24,225 bases of DNA, from NCBI GenBank assembly GCA_964389805.1, contig CAYMFU010000091.1, forward strand, positions 1 to 24,225. The letters are read 5' to 3'. The stretch's first letter is position 1. Each line of letters starts with the position of its first letter. This document shows, piece after piece, positions 17,257-23,981 of the stretch. Source of the DNA: JAGTVG01 sp964389805 (GTDB lineage Bacteria > Bacteroidota > Bacteroidia > Cytophagales > Cyclobacteriaceae). The notes beneath the pieces were generated by a model, which did not search any database, was not told where the DNA came from, and worked only from the letters and a program-made list of their open reading frames with translations. Position numbers and translations under genes: made by a program.

Positions 17257-17272
17257 AGTTCTATATATTTAA

Positions 17273-17300
17273 ATATTAATATATGATCATATTTTAATAT
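17273..17300. promoter_or_regulatory. 28-bp near-perfect palindrome at the start of the atypical thioredoxin transcript
   Basis: ATATTAAT, then the perfect 12-bp palindrome ATATGATCATAT (17281-17292), then TTTAATAT; the outer arms match at 7 of 8 positions. It sits immediately downstream of the -7 element at 17303-17310, so it should overlap the minus-strand transcription start. That is the place for a repressor operator. All-AT composition outside the centre means part of the symmetry could be chance. Confidence 0.5.
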
Positions 17301-17302
17301 GA

Positions 17303-17334
17303 CAAAACTATATCGTTAAATCTTTTTTGCCAAA
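17303..17334 (-). promoter_or_regulatory. Bacteroidota-type promoter for the atypical thioredoxin gene
   Basis: On the minus strand TTTG (17334-17331), 20 bp, then TAGTTTTG (17310-17303), an exact TAnnTTTG match with good spacing. It lies 46 bp upstream of ATG 17256 and is the best promoter match I found in the window. Confidence 0.65.
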
Positions 17335-17406
17335 TTTTTCCTGGAATTTTCTGAAATTTCCACCAAGGGAGACTTCGCTTCGGCCCTGTATTTCCAATTT
17401 TTTCAC

Positions 17407-17437
17407 TTTGATATGAATAAAAATGGCTTTAATTTGG
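17407..17437 (+). promoter_or_regulatory. Candidate promoter for the Gfo/Idh/MocA oxidoreductase
   Basis: TTTG (17407-17410), 19 bp, then TAATTTGG (17430-17437), close to TAnnTTTG but one T short. It lies 63 bp upstream of ATG 17501. Confidence 0.35.
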
Positions 17438-17500
17438 AAGTCTATTGGGTTCAGAAATCAATTTTTAAGATATATTCCTATTTTTTATTAATTATAAATC

Positions 17501-18919
17501 ATGAGCACATTTAATAGAAGAAAATTTATTGGCAGATCTGGCGCAGCTGTCGCAGGATCAGTTGTTGCAAATCCAATGACTTCTTTGATGGCCAAATCCT
17601 CTATCCTGGCAAAAAAGAAGAGGCTGGTTCTGGTAGGTACGGGTATACGTGGCTCAACTTTCTGGGGTAAAAGGGTCGTTGGTCAATATAGCGATTATGT
17701 GGAATTTGTGGGATTGTGTGATATCAATCCAGGCAGGCTGGAATTTGTAAAGAATTACATGGGGGTCGACTGCCCTACCTTTACCGACTTCGACGACATG
17801 ATGAAGAAGACCAGCCCGGATATGCTCATTGTCACTACCGTTGATGCCACGCATCATGAATTTATTGTCAAAGGATTAAAATATGGAGTTGATGTTTTAA
17901 CCGAAAAGCCTTTAACGACCGACGAGGATAAATGCGCTCAAATTCTTAAGGCTGAAAAGGAATCCGGCAAACAGCTGATCGTTGGTTTCAATTACCGATA
18001 TGCTACCCTGCCCACAAAACTCAAAGAGATACTTATGAGTAATGAGATAGGGAGAGTGACTTCTGTTGATTTCCACTGGTATCTTAACGTATATCATGGC
18101 GCTTCATACTTTCGCAGGTGGCATGGACTGAAAGACAAAGGCGGCACTCTTCTTGTTCATAAAGCTACGCATCATTTCGACCTGCTGAATTGGTTGATCG
18201 ATTCAGATCCCGTAGAAGTATTTGCCTATGGAAGCCTTGAACACTATGGCAGGAACAACGCCTTCAGGGGCGAAAAGTGCAGAGCTTGTTCACATAAAGA
18301 TAAATGTAAATTCTTCTGGGACATTACACGAGACCAGATGGCTATGGACCTCTATGTTGCCAATGAAAATTACGACGGATATATACGGGATAACTGTCTA
18401 TGGAGAAATGAGATAGACATTTATGATAAAATGGCGGTTCAGATAAAATACGCAAATGATGTTCAGGTCAGTTATTCACTTACTACCTATTCTCCTTATG
18501 AAGGATGGCGGATTGCCTTTAATGGATTCAACGGTCGCCTGGATTCCTGGGAAGGGATTCCCTGGCGAAGGGAAGAAAAGTTGACTCAGGCGGAATTACA
18601 TGCACAGGAAATGTCCCAGGAAGAGAATGAAGAATCTTCACCCGATTACGATGAAGCCATCGTTATGGAAAATTTCGGAGACTTTAAGAAGATCCAGATT
18701 CATGCAGGCAAAGGAGGCCATGGCGGAGGAGATAAACCGCTGCAAGACCGGATTTTTGTCGATCCGGATTTGCCAGATCCTTTGCGACATGCTGCCGGTA
18801 CACGTGATGGTGTTATGTCTATAATGATAGGCATAGCTGCCAGAAAAAGTATAGAAGAACAAAGACCGGTAAAAATTGAAGAGTTGACATCTCTAAAGCC
18901 GAGTGAAAAACGATTGTAA
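17501..18919 (+). CDS. Tat-exported Gfo/Idh/MocA family oxidoreductase
   Basis: A 472-residue protein. The N-terminus (NRRKFIGRSGAAVAGSVVAN, Arg6-Arg7) is a twin-arginine signal, so it is exported folded with its cofactor. The Rossmann motif is LVLVGTGIRGS (residues 43-52), and EKPL (135-138) is the conserved lysine motif of the family. GGTLLVHKATHHFDLLNWL (214-232) carries the histidines typical of the catalytic site. A cysteine cluster C-x2-C-x5-C (Cys260, Cys263, Cys269) in the second domain could bind zinc or form a disulfide. The family oxidises or reduces sugars and related polyols with tightly bound NAD(H); some exported members act as NAD-dependent glycosidases, as in GH109. The substrate is unknown. 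It is apparently monocistronic, with a clear terminator. Confidence 0.92.
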   Translation: MSTFNRRKFIGRSGAAVAGSVVANPMTSLMAKSSILAKKKRLVLVGTGIRGSTFWGKRVVGQYSDYVEFVGLCDINPGRLEFVKNYMGVDCPTFTDFDDMMKKTSPDMLIVTTVDATHHEFIVKGLKYGVDVLTEKPLTTDEDKCAQILKAEKESGKQLIVGFNYRYATLPTKLKEILMSNEIGRVTSVDFHWYLNVYHGASYFRRWHGLKDKGGTLLVHKATHHFDLLNWLIDSDPVEVFAYGSLEHYGRNNAFRGEKCRACSHKDKCKFFWDITRDQMAMDLYVANENYDGYIRDNCLWRNEIDIYDKMAVQIKYANDVQVSYSLTTYSPYEGWRIAFNGFNGRLDSWEGIPWRREEKLTQAELHAQEMSQEENEESSPDYDEAIVMENFGDFKKIQIHAGKGGHGGGDKPLQDRIFVDPDLPDPLRHAAGTRDGVMSIMIGIAARKSIEEQRPVKIEELTSLKPSEKRL

Positions 18920-18937
18920 AAAATATTCTAATATTCC

Positions 18938-19005
18938 AAAAGCTGGCTGAGGGGAGTTTTAAACATCGTTATTTTAACCGGTGCCTCTTTTCAGCCAGTT
19001 TTTTT
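18938..19005 (+). terminator. Intrinsic terminator after the Gfo/Idh/MocA gene
   Basis: CTGGCTGA (18943-18950) pairs with TCAGCCAG (18991-18998); A-rich sequence before and T-run 18999-19005 after extend the stem. The 40-nt loop can partly close by G-U pairs (GGGGAG with CTCTTT). It starts 19 bp after the stop codon. Confidence 0.8.
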
Positions 19006-19118
19006 ATCTTTAACAATATGAAGCCCACATAATAAAATAATTAAACACAAAGACGGATGAATAAAATTCAGGCACTCTACCTCCTAAAGTATTGTAGCTG
19101 AATCATGTGGGTTATCAC

Positions 19119-19150
19119 GCTAAAGCGGGCCGGTCCCGCTAAAAGCGGGA
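19119..19150. repeat. GC-rich REP-like hairpin element
   Basis: Three nested half-sites: AGCGGG (19124-19129), TCCCGCT (19134-19140) and AGCGGGA (19144-19150). The middle copy can pair with the left copy (5-nt loop) or with the right copy (7 bp, AAA loop). The phrase GCTAAAGCGGG recurs as GCTAAAAGCGGG. It stands out sharply in GC content from its surroundings and lies 39 bp before the amidase ATG. The pattern resembles dispersed palindromic repeats, but only one copy is in this window. Confidence 0.55.
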
Positions 19151-19188
19151 GACAAGCTATCCGACTTTTGAAAATAAATTGTATACGG

Positions 19189-20847
19189 ATGAAATATTCT
19201 ATCAAGTCATTGGTTGTCATTATCTTTTCGATATTGATTTTTTCCTTTATCAAATCCGATACACCAGGTATTGTTGTAAAGGATCTGCAACATGCCCAGA
19301 AAATAATAGGATTAAACTTCACTTTACAAGAGCAGGATTCCATGTTGGGCGATTTAAATGACAGGCTAAAGGCATATAAAGCCCTAAGGGATTACCCACT
19401 CACAAATAATATTCCACCTTCATTGATTTTTAATCCTGTCCCGCCTGATTTTTACATTAATAATAATAAGAGACGCATACATTGGGAAATACCTGAAAAC
19501 ATTGAATTTCCGGAAGACAAGAATAAACTGGCCTTTTACTCCATACTTGAATTGGCATCACTACTTAAATACCAAAAGGTCACCTCTACTGATTTAACCT
19601 CATTTTTCATCAACAGATTGAAAGAACACGGGGATACCTTACAATGCGTGATTACCGTTACCGAGAAACTTGCCATGCAGCAGGCCGAAAAGGCAGACTT
19701 GGAAATATCAGGTGGAAATTACAAAGGGCCATTACATGGAATCCCATATGGAGTAAAAGACCTCCTATCCGTGGAAGGATATCCTACGACATGGGGGGCA
19801 GCTCCCTATAAAGACCAGGTGATCGATGAGACCGCTACGGTAGTAAAAAAGCTTGAAGAGGCCGGGGGCGTTCTGATAGCCAAACTCACACTTGGAGCAC
19901 TCGCCTGGGGGGATGTTTGGTTTGGTGGTGTTACAAAAAATCCCTGGGATCTTAATCAGGGATCATCAGGTTCCTCAGCAGGTTCTGCTTCCGCTACCTC
20001 TGCAGGACTGGTTCCATATTCGATCGGTTCTGAAACATGGGGTTCTATTGTGTCTCCTTCTACGAGGTGTGGAACTACCGGTCTGAGGCCTTCATATGGC
20101 CGGGTAAGCCGGACTGGTGCCATGGCACTAAGCTGGTCCATGGACAAGCTGGGCCCTATTTGCAGAAGTGCAATAGATTGTGCCATCGTTTTTGAATCCA
20201 TTCATGGTGAAGATGAATCGGATCAATCGCTTATAGATGCCGCCTATAATTTTGATATGAATACAAGTGTAAGCACATTTAAGATCGGTTATTTAAAAGA
20301 CATATTTGATGAGAATAAAAGCAACATTAAAAATGACGCCCGCACATTAGAACAGTTTAAATCTATGGGCATTGAATTAGAACCTGTTTCCCTGCCGGAA
20401 AACATCCCTACAGATGCCTTATCAATCATCCTGGATGCTGAAGCTGCTGCTGCTTTTGATCAATTAACCTTATCTGACAGAGATTCACAACTTGTACGCC
20501 AAGTAAAAAATGCCTGGCCGAACTCGTTCCGGAAATCCAGGTTTATACCTGCTGTTGAATATATCAATGCCAACAGAATACGTTATGCGCTCATTCAGGA
20601 GATAAATGCCATATTAAAAGATTATGATGCGATAATTACCCCTACTTTCGGAGGGAACCAGGTTCTCATGACCAATCTGACAGGGCATCCCTGTGTAGTC
20701 CTGCCGAATGGATTCGATGGGAAAGAAAGACCCACCAGTTTCTCCATTATCGGAAATCTCTTTGAGGAAGAAAAAATACTTAGATTGGCCATGAAGTACC
20801 AGGAAGAAACTAATTTTGAAGATGATCATCCTCCATTATTTCAATAA
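19189..20847 (+). CDS. Exported amidase-signature family enzyme (GatA-like fold)
   Basis: A 552-residue protein from ATG 19189, which begins directly with a signal peptide (MKYSIKSLVVIIFSILIFSF). An in-frame ATG at 19105 would add 28 residues read through the hairpin repeat and bury the signal, so it is rejected. The amidase catalytic triad is visible: Lys190 (YGVKDLL), the cis-serine Ser259 in GSSGSSAGSA, and the nucleophile Ser286 in GSETWGSIVSPS. The usual residue before GS is glycine; here it is Trp285. The enzyme should hydrolyse an amide bond outside the cytoplasm, so it is not the GatA subunit of tRNA amidotransferase, and no gatB or gatC is nearby. The substrate is unknown. The cNMP/SpoIIE phosphatase gene follows after 30 bp and is probably cotranscribed. 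Confidence 0.9.
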   Translation: MKYSIKSLVVIIFSILIFSFIKSDTPGIVVKDLQHAQKIIGLNFTLQEQDSMLGDLNDRLKAYKALRDYPLTNNIPPSLIFNPVPPDFYINNNKRRIHWEIPENIEFPEDKNKLAFYSILELASLLKYQKVTSTDLTSFFINRLKEHGDTLQCVITVTEKLAMQQAEKADLEISGGNYKGPLHGIPYGVKDLLSVEGYPTTWGAAPYKDQVIDETATVVKKLEEAGGVLIAKLTLGALAWGDVWFGGVTKNPWDLNQGSSGSSAGSASATSAGLVPYSIGSETWGSIVSPSTRCGTTGLRPSYGRVSRTGAMALSWSMDKLGPICRSAIDCAIVFESIHGEDESDQSLIDAAYNFDMNTSVSTFKIGYLKDIFDENKSNIKNDARTLEQFKSMGIELEPVSLPENIPTDALSIILDAEAAAAFDQLTLSDRDSQLVRQVKNAWPNSFRKSRFIPAVEYINANRIRYALIQEINAILKDYDAIITPTFGGNQVLMTNLTGHPCVVLPNGFDGKERPTSFSIIGNLFEEEKILRLAMKYQEETNFEDDHPPLFQ

Positions 20848-20877
20848 TTTTTGCAACTTACATAGCAATTGAGATAA

Positions 20878-22098
20878 ATGGATACCATAAAAATCCTTAA
20901 GAAAGTACCGCTGTTTTATGACTTCGATAAAGAAGACATGGAAAAACTGATCCCTCTATTTGAAGAGGAGATCTTTCCTTCAGAAGCCTTTATTATCACT
21001 GAAGGGGCTGTTGGGGACTCAATGTATATCCTGGTATCCGGAAGTGTACGCATACTAAAAAAGGTTAATGATTCAGAAGAAATGGTCATTAATAACCTGT
21101 ATGGGGAAACATATTTTGGTGAACTTGCCTTGATCGATAACCTTCCCCGGTCTGCCAGTGTGGTAACGAATGAATCAACAAAGATCTTTCGACTTAAAAA
21201 GAGAGTCCTGGACAACTTACTTGAAAATAACCTCCGGATCGCTAAGACGTTTTATAAGAATTGCCTTACAGACACTTTTTCAAGGTACAGGACGATTACG
21301 ACTGATTTCTCCTCCTCAAAACATGACCTTCAGGAAAAATCCAGCACCCTGGATGAGATCAACAAAGACCTGTCAAGCGCCAAGAAGTTGCAGAACTTCT
21401 TCATAAATAAAAAAACACTCGACCACAATGCGCTCCAAATAGAAGGATTAAAGCAATCTTTCATTTATGATCCCTGTCAGGAGATAGGTGGCGATTTCCT
21501 GAACCTGGTTGAAGTCGGACAAAAAAAATATGGGGCGGTTATCGCAGATGTAATGGGTCACGGTATAACCGCCGCCCTAGCAACCGGAGCATTTAAAAGT
21601 GCCTTTTCATTAATGGTTAAAGATACAGCGGAAAATCCTTCTCTTCTGCTTGCAAGCCTGAACAACCACTTTTTTAAGGATATCTCCTCCTTGTTTGCTT
21701 CCTGCCTTTTCGCATTTATGGATCTTCGAAACCGGGAAATTACTATTGCCCGCGCAGGGCACTACTATCCAGTGTTTTACAGAAAGCGTAAGAATGGACT
21801 GGAAGATCTTGAAATGAAAGGACCAGCCCTGGGGATTATAAAACATGCGGAATACGAGCAAAGAATATATAAAATTGAAGCTGGCGACAAACTTTTGTTC
21901 TTCACAGATGGAATTATTGAACAGCGTAACGATGAAGGTGAGATGTATAGTGAACGTCGTCTGAAGTTGGCTTTCCTGAAGTTGGCTCAGAAGAGTGAAG
22001 ATCATATTCTGAAACACCTGGAATCAGAACTTAAGGGCTTTACCTCCAGCTATAATAAAGACGACGATATTACGATGTTGCTTCTCGAATTCATATAG
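20878..22098 (+). CDS. Cyclic-nucleotide-binding domain fused to SpoIIE/PP2C-type serine phosphatase
   Basis: A 406-residue cytoplasmic signalling protein. Residues 1-125 form a CRP-like cNMP-binding domain with an intact phosphate-binding cassette FGELALIDNLPRSASVV; Glu82 and Arg91 match the residues that hold the ribose and phosphate of cAMP in CRP. A charged, probably coiled-coil linker (about 145-185) leads to a PP2C/SpoIIE domain (about 190-406). The metal-binding aspartates are all present: Asp206 (GGDF), Asp224 (ADVMGHG), Asp344 (FTDG) and Asp396-Asp397 (DDIT). There is no DNA-binding helix-turn-helix, so this is not a transcription factor. The inferred role is dephosphorylation of a phosphoserine protein, such as an anti-sigma-factor antagonist, under cyclic nucleotide control; no such partner is seen in the window. 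Confidence 0.93.
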   Translation: MDTIKILKKVPLFYDFDKEDMEKLIPLFEEEIFPSEAFIITEGAVGDSMYILVSGSVRILKKVNDSEEMVINNLYGETYFGELALIDNLPRSASVVTNESTKIFRLKKRVLDNLLENNLRIAKTFYKNCLTDTFSRYRTITTDFSSSKHDLQEKSSTLDEINKDLSSAKKLQNFFINKKTLDHNALQIEGLKQSFIYDPCQEIGGDFLNLVEVGQKKYGAVIADVMGHGITAALATGAFKSAFSLMVKDTAENPSLLLASLNNHFFKDISSLFASCLFAFMDLRNREITIARAGHYYPVFYRKRKNGLEDLEMKGPALGIIKHAEYEQRIYKIEAGDKLLFFTDGIIEQRNDEGEMYSERRLKLAFLKLAQKSEDHILKHLESELKGFTSSYNKDDDITMLLLEFI

Positions 22099-22173
22099 CT
22101 ATCGGGGAAGATTAGTCCGTTTGGTATACTAACTATCCTTTCTAACTCAATTCTTTAGGGGCCAAGATGTAGC

Positions 22174-22189
22174 TGTTCATAAATGAACA
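22174..22189 (+). repeat. Perfect 7-2-7 palindrome, weak terminator or operator
   Basis: TGTTCAT, AA, ATGAACA, located 75 bp after the phosphatase stop and followed by an interrupted T-rich run (22191-22200). The stem is AT-rich, so it would be a weak terminator; it might instead be an operator for the next gene. Confidence 0.4.
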
Positions 22190-22323
22190 TAATTATTTTT
22201 AATTAGAATTAAAGAAAAAATCTGACAACGAATTTTAAAAAAGTGTTCAACAACATTACAAAATCAAATTTTTGTGTTTGAATATGATACATAATTCGCA
22301 GCAATTTATTCGTATATTATTGA

Positions 22324-22410
22324 TTTTCATGGCTTTACATATTTTGGCATGGCTTATGGACTAATTATTTCTGAAGTAATTGAATTTTTAAATATATAAA
22401 GCCATGAAAA
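22324..22410 (+). promoter_or_regulatory. Long-range inverted repeat covering the start codon of the small secreted protein
   Basis: TTTTCATGGCTTTA (22324-22337) is perfectly complementary to TAAAGCCATGAAAA (22397-22410), which contains the initiator ATG (22404-22406). The 59-nt spacer holds a partial second copy of the first arm, CATGGCTTA (22348-22356), which could pair over 8 bp with the same target. If the mRNA starts upstream of 22324, this stem would bury the initiation site, so a switchable leader is plausible. Confidence 0.5.
22329..22364 (+). CDS. Putative 11-residue leader peptide inside the inverted repeat
   Basis: An ATG within the 5' arm opens an 11-codon frame, MALHILAWLMD, ending in TAA 40 bp before the main start codon. 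A ribosome on this frame would occupy the 5' arm and free the downstream start, as in translational attenuators. No ribosome binding site or conservation evidence is available, so it could be fortuitous. Confidence 0.25.
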   Translation: MALHILAWLMD

Positions 22411-22865
22411 ACATAATCAAAAACATCGTAGCGCCACTAATTTTAAGTGGGTTGTTTTTTATCCCGGTTTTATCCTCTGGTCAAACTTCAGAAGGTATAA
22501 TAAATGACAGTAATAATTTTTTGATTCCTACATTAAATAATGATAAATCACAAGCTGAAATTGAGGCAATAGAACAAATGCAAATCATGGAAGCTAAGTT
22601 CAAGCTCCGACGATTATATCTAAAAAGATCTAAAAAAATAAAAAAGAGAGTATTCGCATCAATTTCAAAAGTGATAAATGATGATAGATCGCAGGCTGAA
22701 GTTGAGGCAGAAGAGGTATTACTGTATATTCAGGCAAAACCTTATTTTCAAAAGTTAAACCGAATTGATCCTATACAAGCGAGTAGCCAGCAGTTCTCTT
22801 TAATTTCAGATTTAATGGTGTTAAATTATGGTGAAGAAATGAGTGCATTACAAAACATTAAATAA
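22404..22865 (+). CDS. Small exported protein of unknown function with an internal repeat
   Basis: A 153-residue protein that I do not recognise. A basic N-terminus and hydrophobic core (IVAPLILSGLFFIPVLSSG) form a signal peptide with likely cleavage near SSG-Q27; there is no lipobox. The mature part is helical and charged and contains two copies of a short motif 47 residues apart: NDKSQAEIEAIEQM and NDDRSQAEVEAEEVL. A strongly basic stretch (KFKLRRLYLKRSKKIKKRVF) lies between them. The duplication is also visible in the DNA, where 23 of 27 bases match and all differences are A/G. The coding frame is supported by the signal peptide and by this repeat. The start codon lies within a long inverted repeat, suggesting control of translation. 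Confidence 0.7.
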   Translation: MKNIIKNIVAPLILSGLFFIPVLSSGQTSEGIINDSNNFLIPTLNNDKSQAEIEAIEQMQIMEAKFKLRRLYLKRSKKIKKRVFASISKVINDDRSQAEVEAEEVLLYIQAKPYFQKLNRIDPIQASSQQFSLISDLMVLNYGEEMSALQNIK

Positions 22866-23278
22866 TTTCCCACAATAAAATGTTTGAACAGGTTTTGAAA
22901 ACCCTAACAATGTTTGTTAAAAGTCCCATATTTTTAGGAGATTTTTAATCAATAATTATATGCCAACAAGTATTTGGTCGTTCTACATTCTCCTTACCTG
23001 AGATCGTTTCCAACATTTAAATATTTTAACTTGCCCCCAAACAAGTATGCATCAGACGCTTTCTCTATTAGCTTATCAAGGTTCTTAAGCTCAGATCGTC
23101 GATTTATAGATTTTTAGCTTATTACGATATTCGATGTTTTTCGACTTCAACGTGAGTCTGGCTTAGCTTGCAAAGGCTGTGCCAATGAAGTGGTACACAG
23201 GGCTAAAAAAGACATAGGTGAAGATGTCTAAGTCGCCATGAACAAATAAGCTGCTTTGTGTGAACATTTTGGAGGTGA
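22866..23278. other. 413-bp gene-poor region with possible decayed coding remnants
   Basis: No intact gene. On the plus strand a stop-free frame at 23118-23231 reads a peptide containing GLACKGCANEVVHRAKKD (a CxxC motif) and GEDV. After a TAA it continues in the same frame as VAMNK, another TAA, then AALCEHFGGDHLK, which looks like a gene tail broken by stops. On the minus strand about 40 codons near 22999-23118 read KNLDKLIEKASDAYLFGGKL without a start. Also present are the small palindrome GGTTTTGAAAACC (22891-22903) and an AGCTTA/TAAGCT pair (23070-23091). I cannot name a parent gene for either fragment. Confidence 0.3.
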
Positions 23279-23692
23279 TCATTTAAAGTTGATACGCCTT
23301 TCCAGAGAAAAAGTATTTTCAGGTTCTGTTTCTGTATTATTCGCAAAATATAATATATATTCTCCTGGCCTTGTAAACACTATTTCCTCAATCTGTTCTC
23401 CTGTGTTTTCATCAAACCTTATTCCCTTGAAACTTAAAGGATCTAATACAAGCTCCCTTTTGAATTTGACCTCATCAAATTCACTCTGTGTATTTAAAAA
23501 ATAGTAAACATATCCCTCTGGCGAAATAATCAGTAAATGGTTTGGATGTGGATCCCCTAGTTTAATTATTAATTTTGTATCACTCCTGAATGAAAAGGAA
23601 TCATCTATATCAAGAAAAGCTATAGTAACCTCCTTTGTAGAACAGTTAACAAATAAAAACAGTGCGAATGGAAAAAAGAACCTAGTAATCAC
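23279..23692 (-). CDS. Small lipoprotein of unknown function
   Basis: A 137-residue protein if translation begins at GTG 23692-23690. That start is chosen because GGAGG lies 6 nt upstream (23703-23699) and because it places a compact signal (ITRFFFPFALFLFVNC, lipobox Cys17) at the N-terminus. A TTG farther upstream (23755) would add 21 residues ahead of the signal. The mature part is rich in predicted beta strands (TKLIIKLGDPHPNHLLIISP, EGYVYYFLN, GEYILYFANNTETEP) and ends near FSLERRINF. I do not recognise the family. A periplasmic or outer-membrane location is inferred. The gene lies alone, convergent with the small secreted protein gene and divergent from the cyclase gene. Confidence 0.65.
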   Translation of the reverse strand: MITRFFFPFALFLFVNCSTKEVTIAFLDIDDSFSFRSDTKLIIKLGDPHPNHLLIISPEGYVYYFLNTQSEFDEVKFKRELVLDPLSFKGIRFDENTGEQIEEIVFTRPGEYILYFANNTETEPENTFSLERRINFK

Positions 23693-23844
23693 TCGATACC
23701 TCCAGAATGTCGTAAAACGGTTCACCTGTAAAATGGCGTACCTGTTAAAGTTCAAAAATCTTGTCCTTTAAATATAGTGAATGGGCAGATGTTATGCAAT
23801 TGCAAAGAGTGTGGTTATTATATGTTTTTCAAGCCTGAGATCTA

Positions 23845-23874
23845 TTTGACATTCTCAAATATTTCGTAACTTGT
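23845..23874 (+). promoter_or_regulatory. Candidate promoter for the nucleotidyl cyclase gene
   Basis: TTTG (23845-23848), 18 bp, then TAACTTGT (23867-23874), an approximate TAnnTTTG. It would give a leader of about 100 nt containing the hairpin at 23906-23929. Confidence 0.3.
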
Positions 23875-23905
23875 ATTTAGGAAGGTGATTTTATTTTTTG
23901 ATTTA

Positions 23906-23929
23906 TACCGTTAGGGATGCCTTACGGTA
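23906..23929 (+). promoter_or_regulatory. Hairpin in the cyclase 5' leader
   Basis: TACCGT-T-AGG, loop GATG, CCT-T-ACGGTA: nine base pairs with one T-T mismatch and a tight 4-nt loop, 53 bp before the cyclase ATG. There is no T-run directly after it, so it is not a typical terminator. Confidence 0.4.
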
Positions 23930-23981
23930 CTGATTTATTAAATTTTTAAATCAAGAGATCAATAAATTCTCAAAATAAAAC

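Larger units (their letters stand above)
22099..22403. other. 305-bp regulatory intergenic region before the small secreted protein gene
   Basis: It holds the palindrome at 22174-22189, a second AT-only inverted repeat (TTTAATT, AG, AATTAAA, near 22198-22213), and the start-codon inverted repeat with a short leader ORF (22324-22410). TATTATTG at 22315-22322 is one mismatch from TAnnTTTG but lacks a well-spaced TTTG, so the promoter is not placed. Confidence 0.45.

Noticed and set aside
17501..18919. Assignment of the Gfo/Idh/MocA protein to GH109 alpha-N-acetylgalactosaminidase
   Set aside because: Tat signal and fold agree, but they are shared by many exported family members. I cannot see a decisive GH109 signature by eye.
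19105..19188. An upstream in-frame ATG that would extend the amidase by 28 residues
   Set aside because: The extension is encoded by the GC-rich hairpin repeat and would place a proper signal peptide internally. ATG 19189 starts exactly at the signal peptide.
23690..23755. Upstream TTG start for the small minus-strand lipoprotein
   Set aside because: It adds 21 residues before the hydrophobic signal. GTG 23692 has GGAGG at 6-nt spacing and gives a normal lipoprotein signal.
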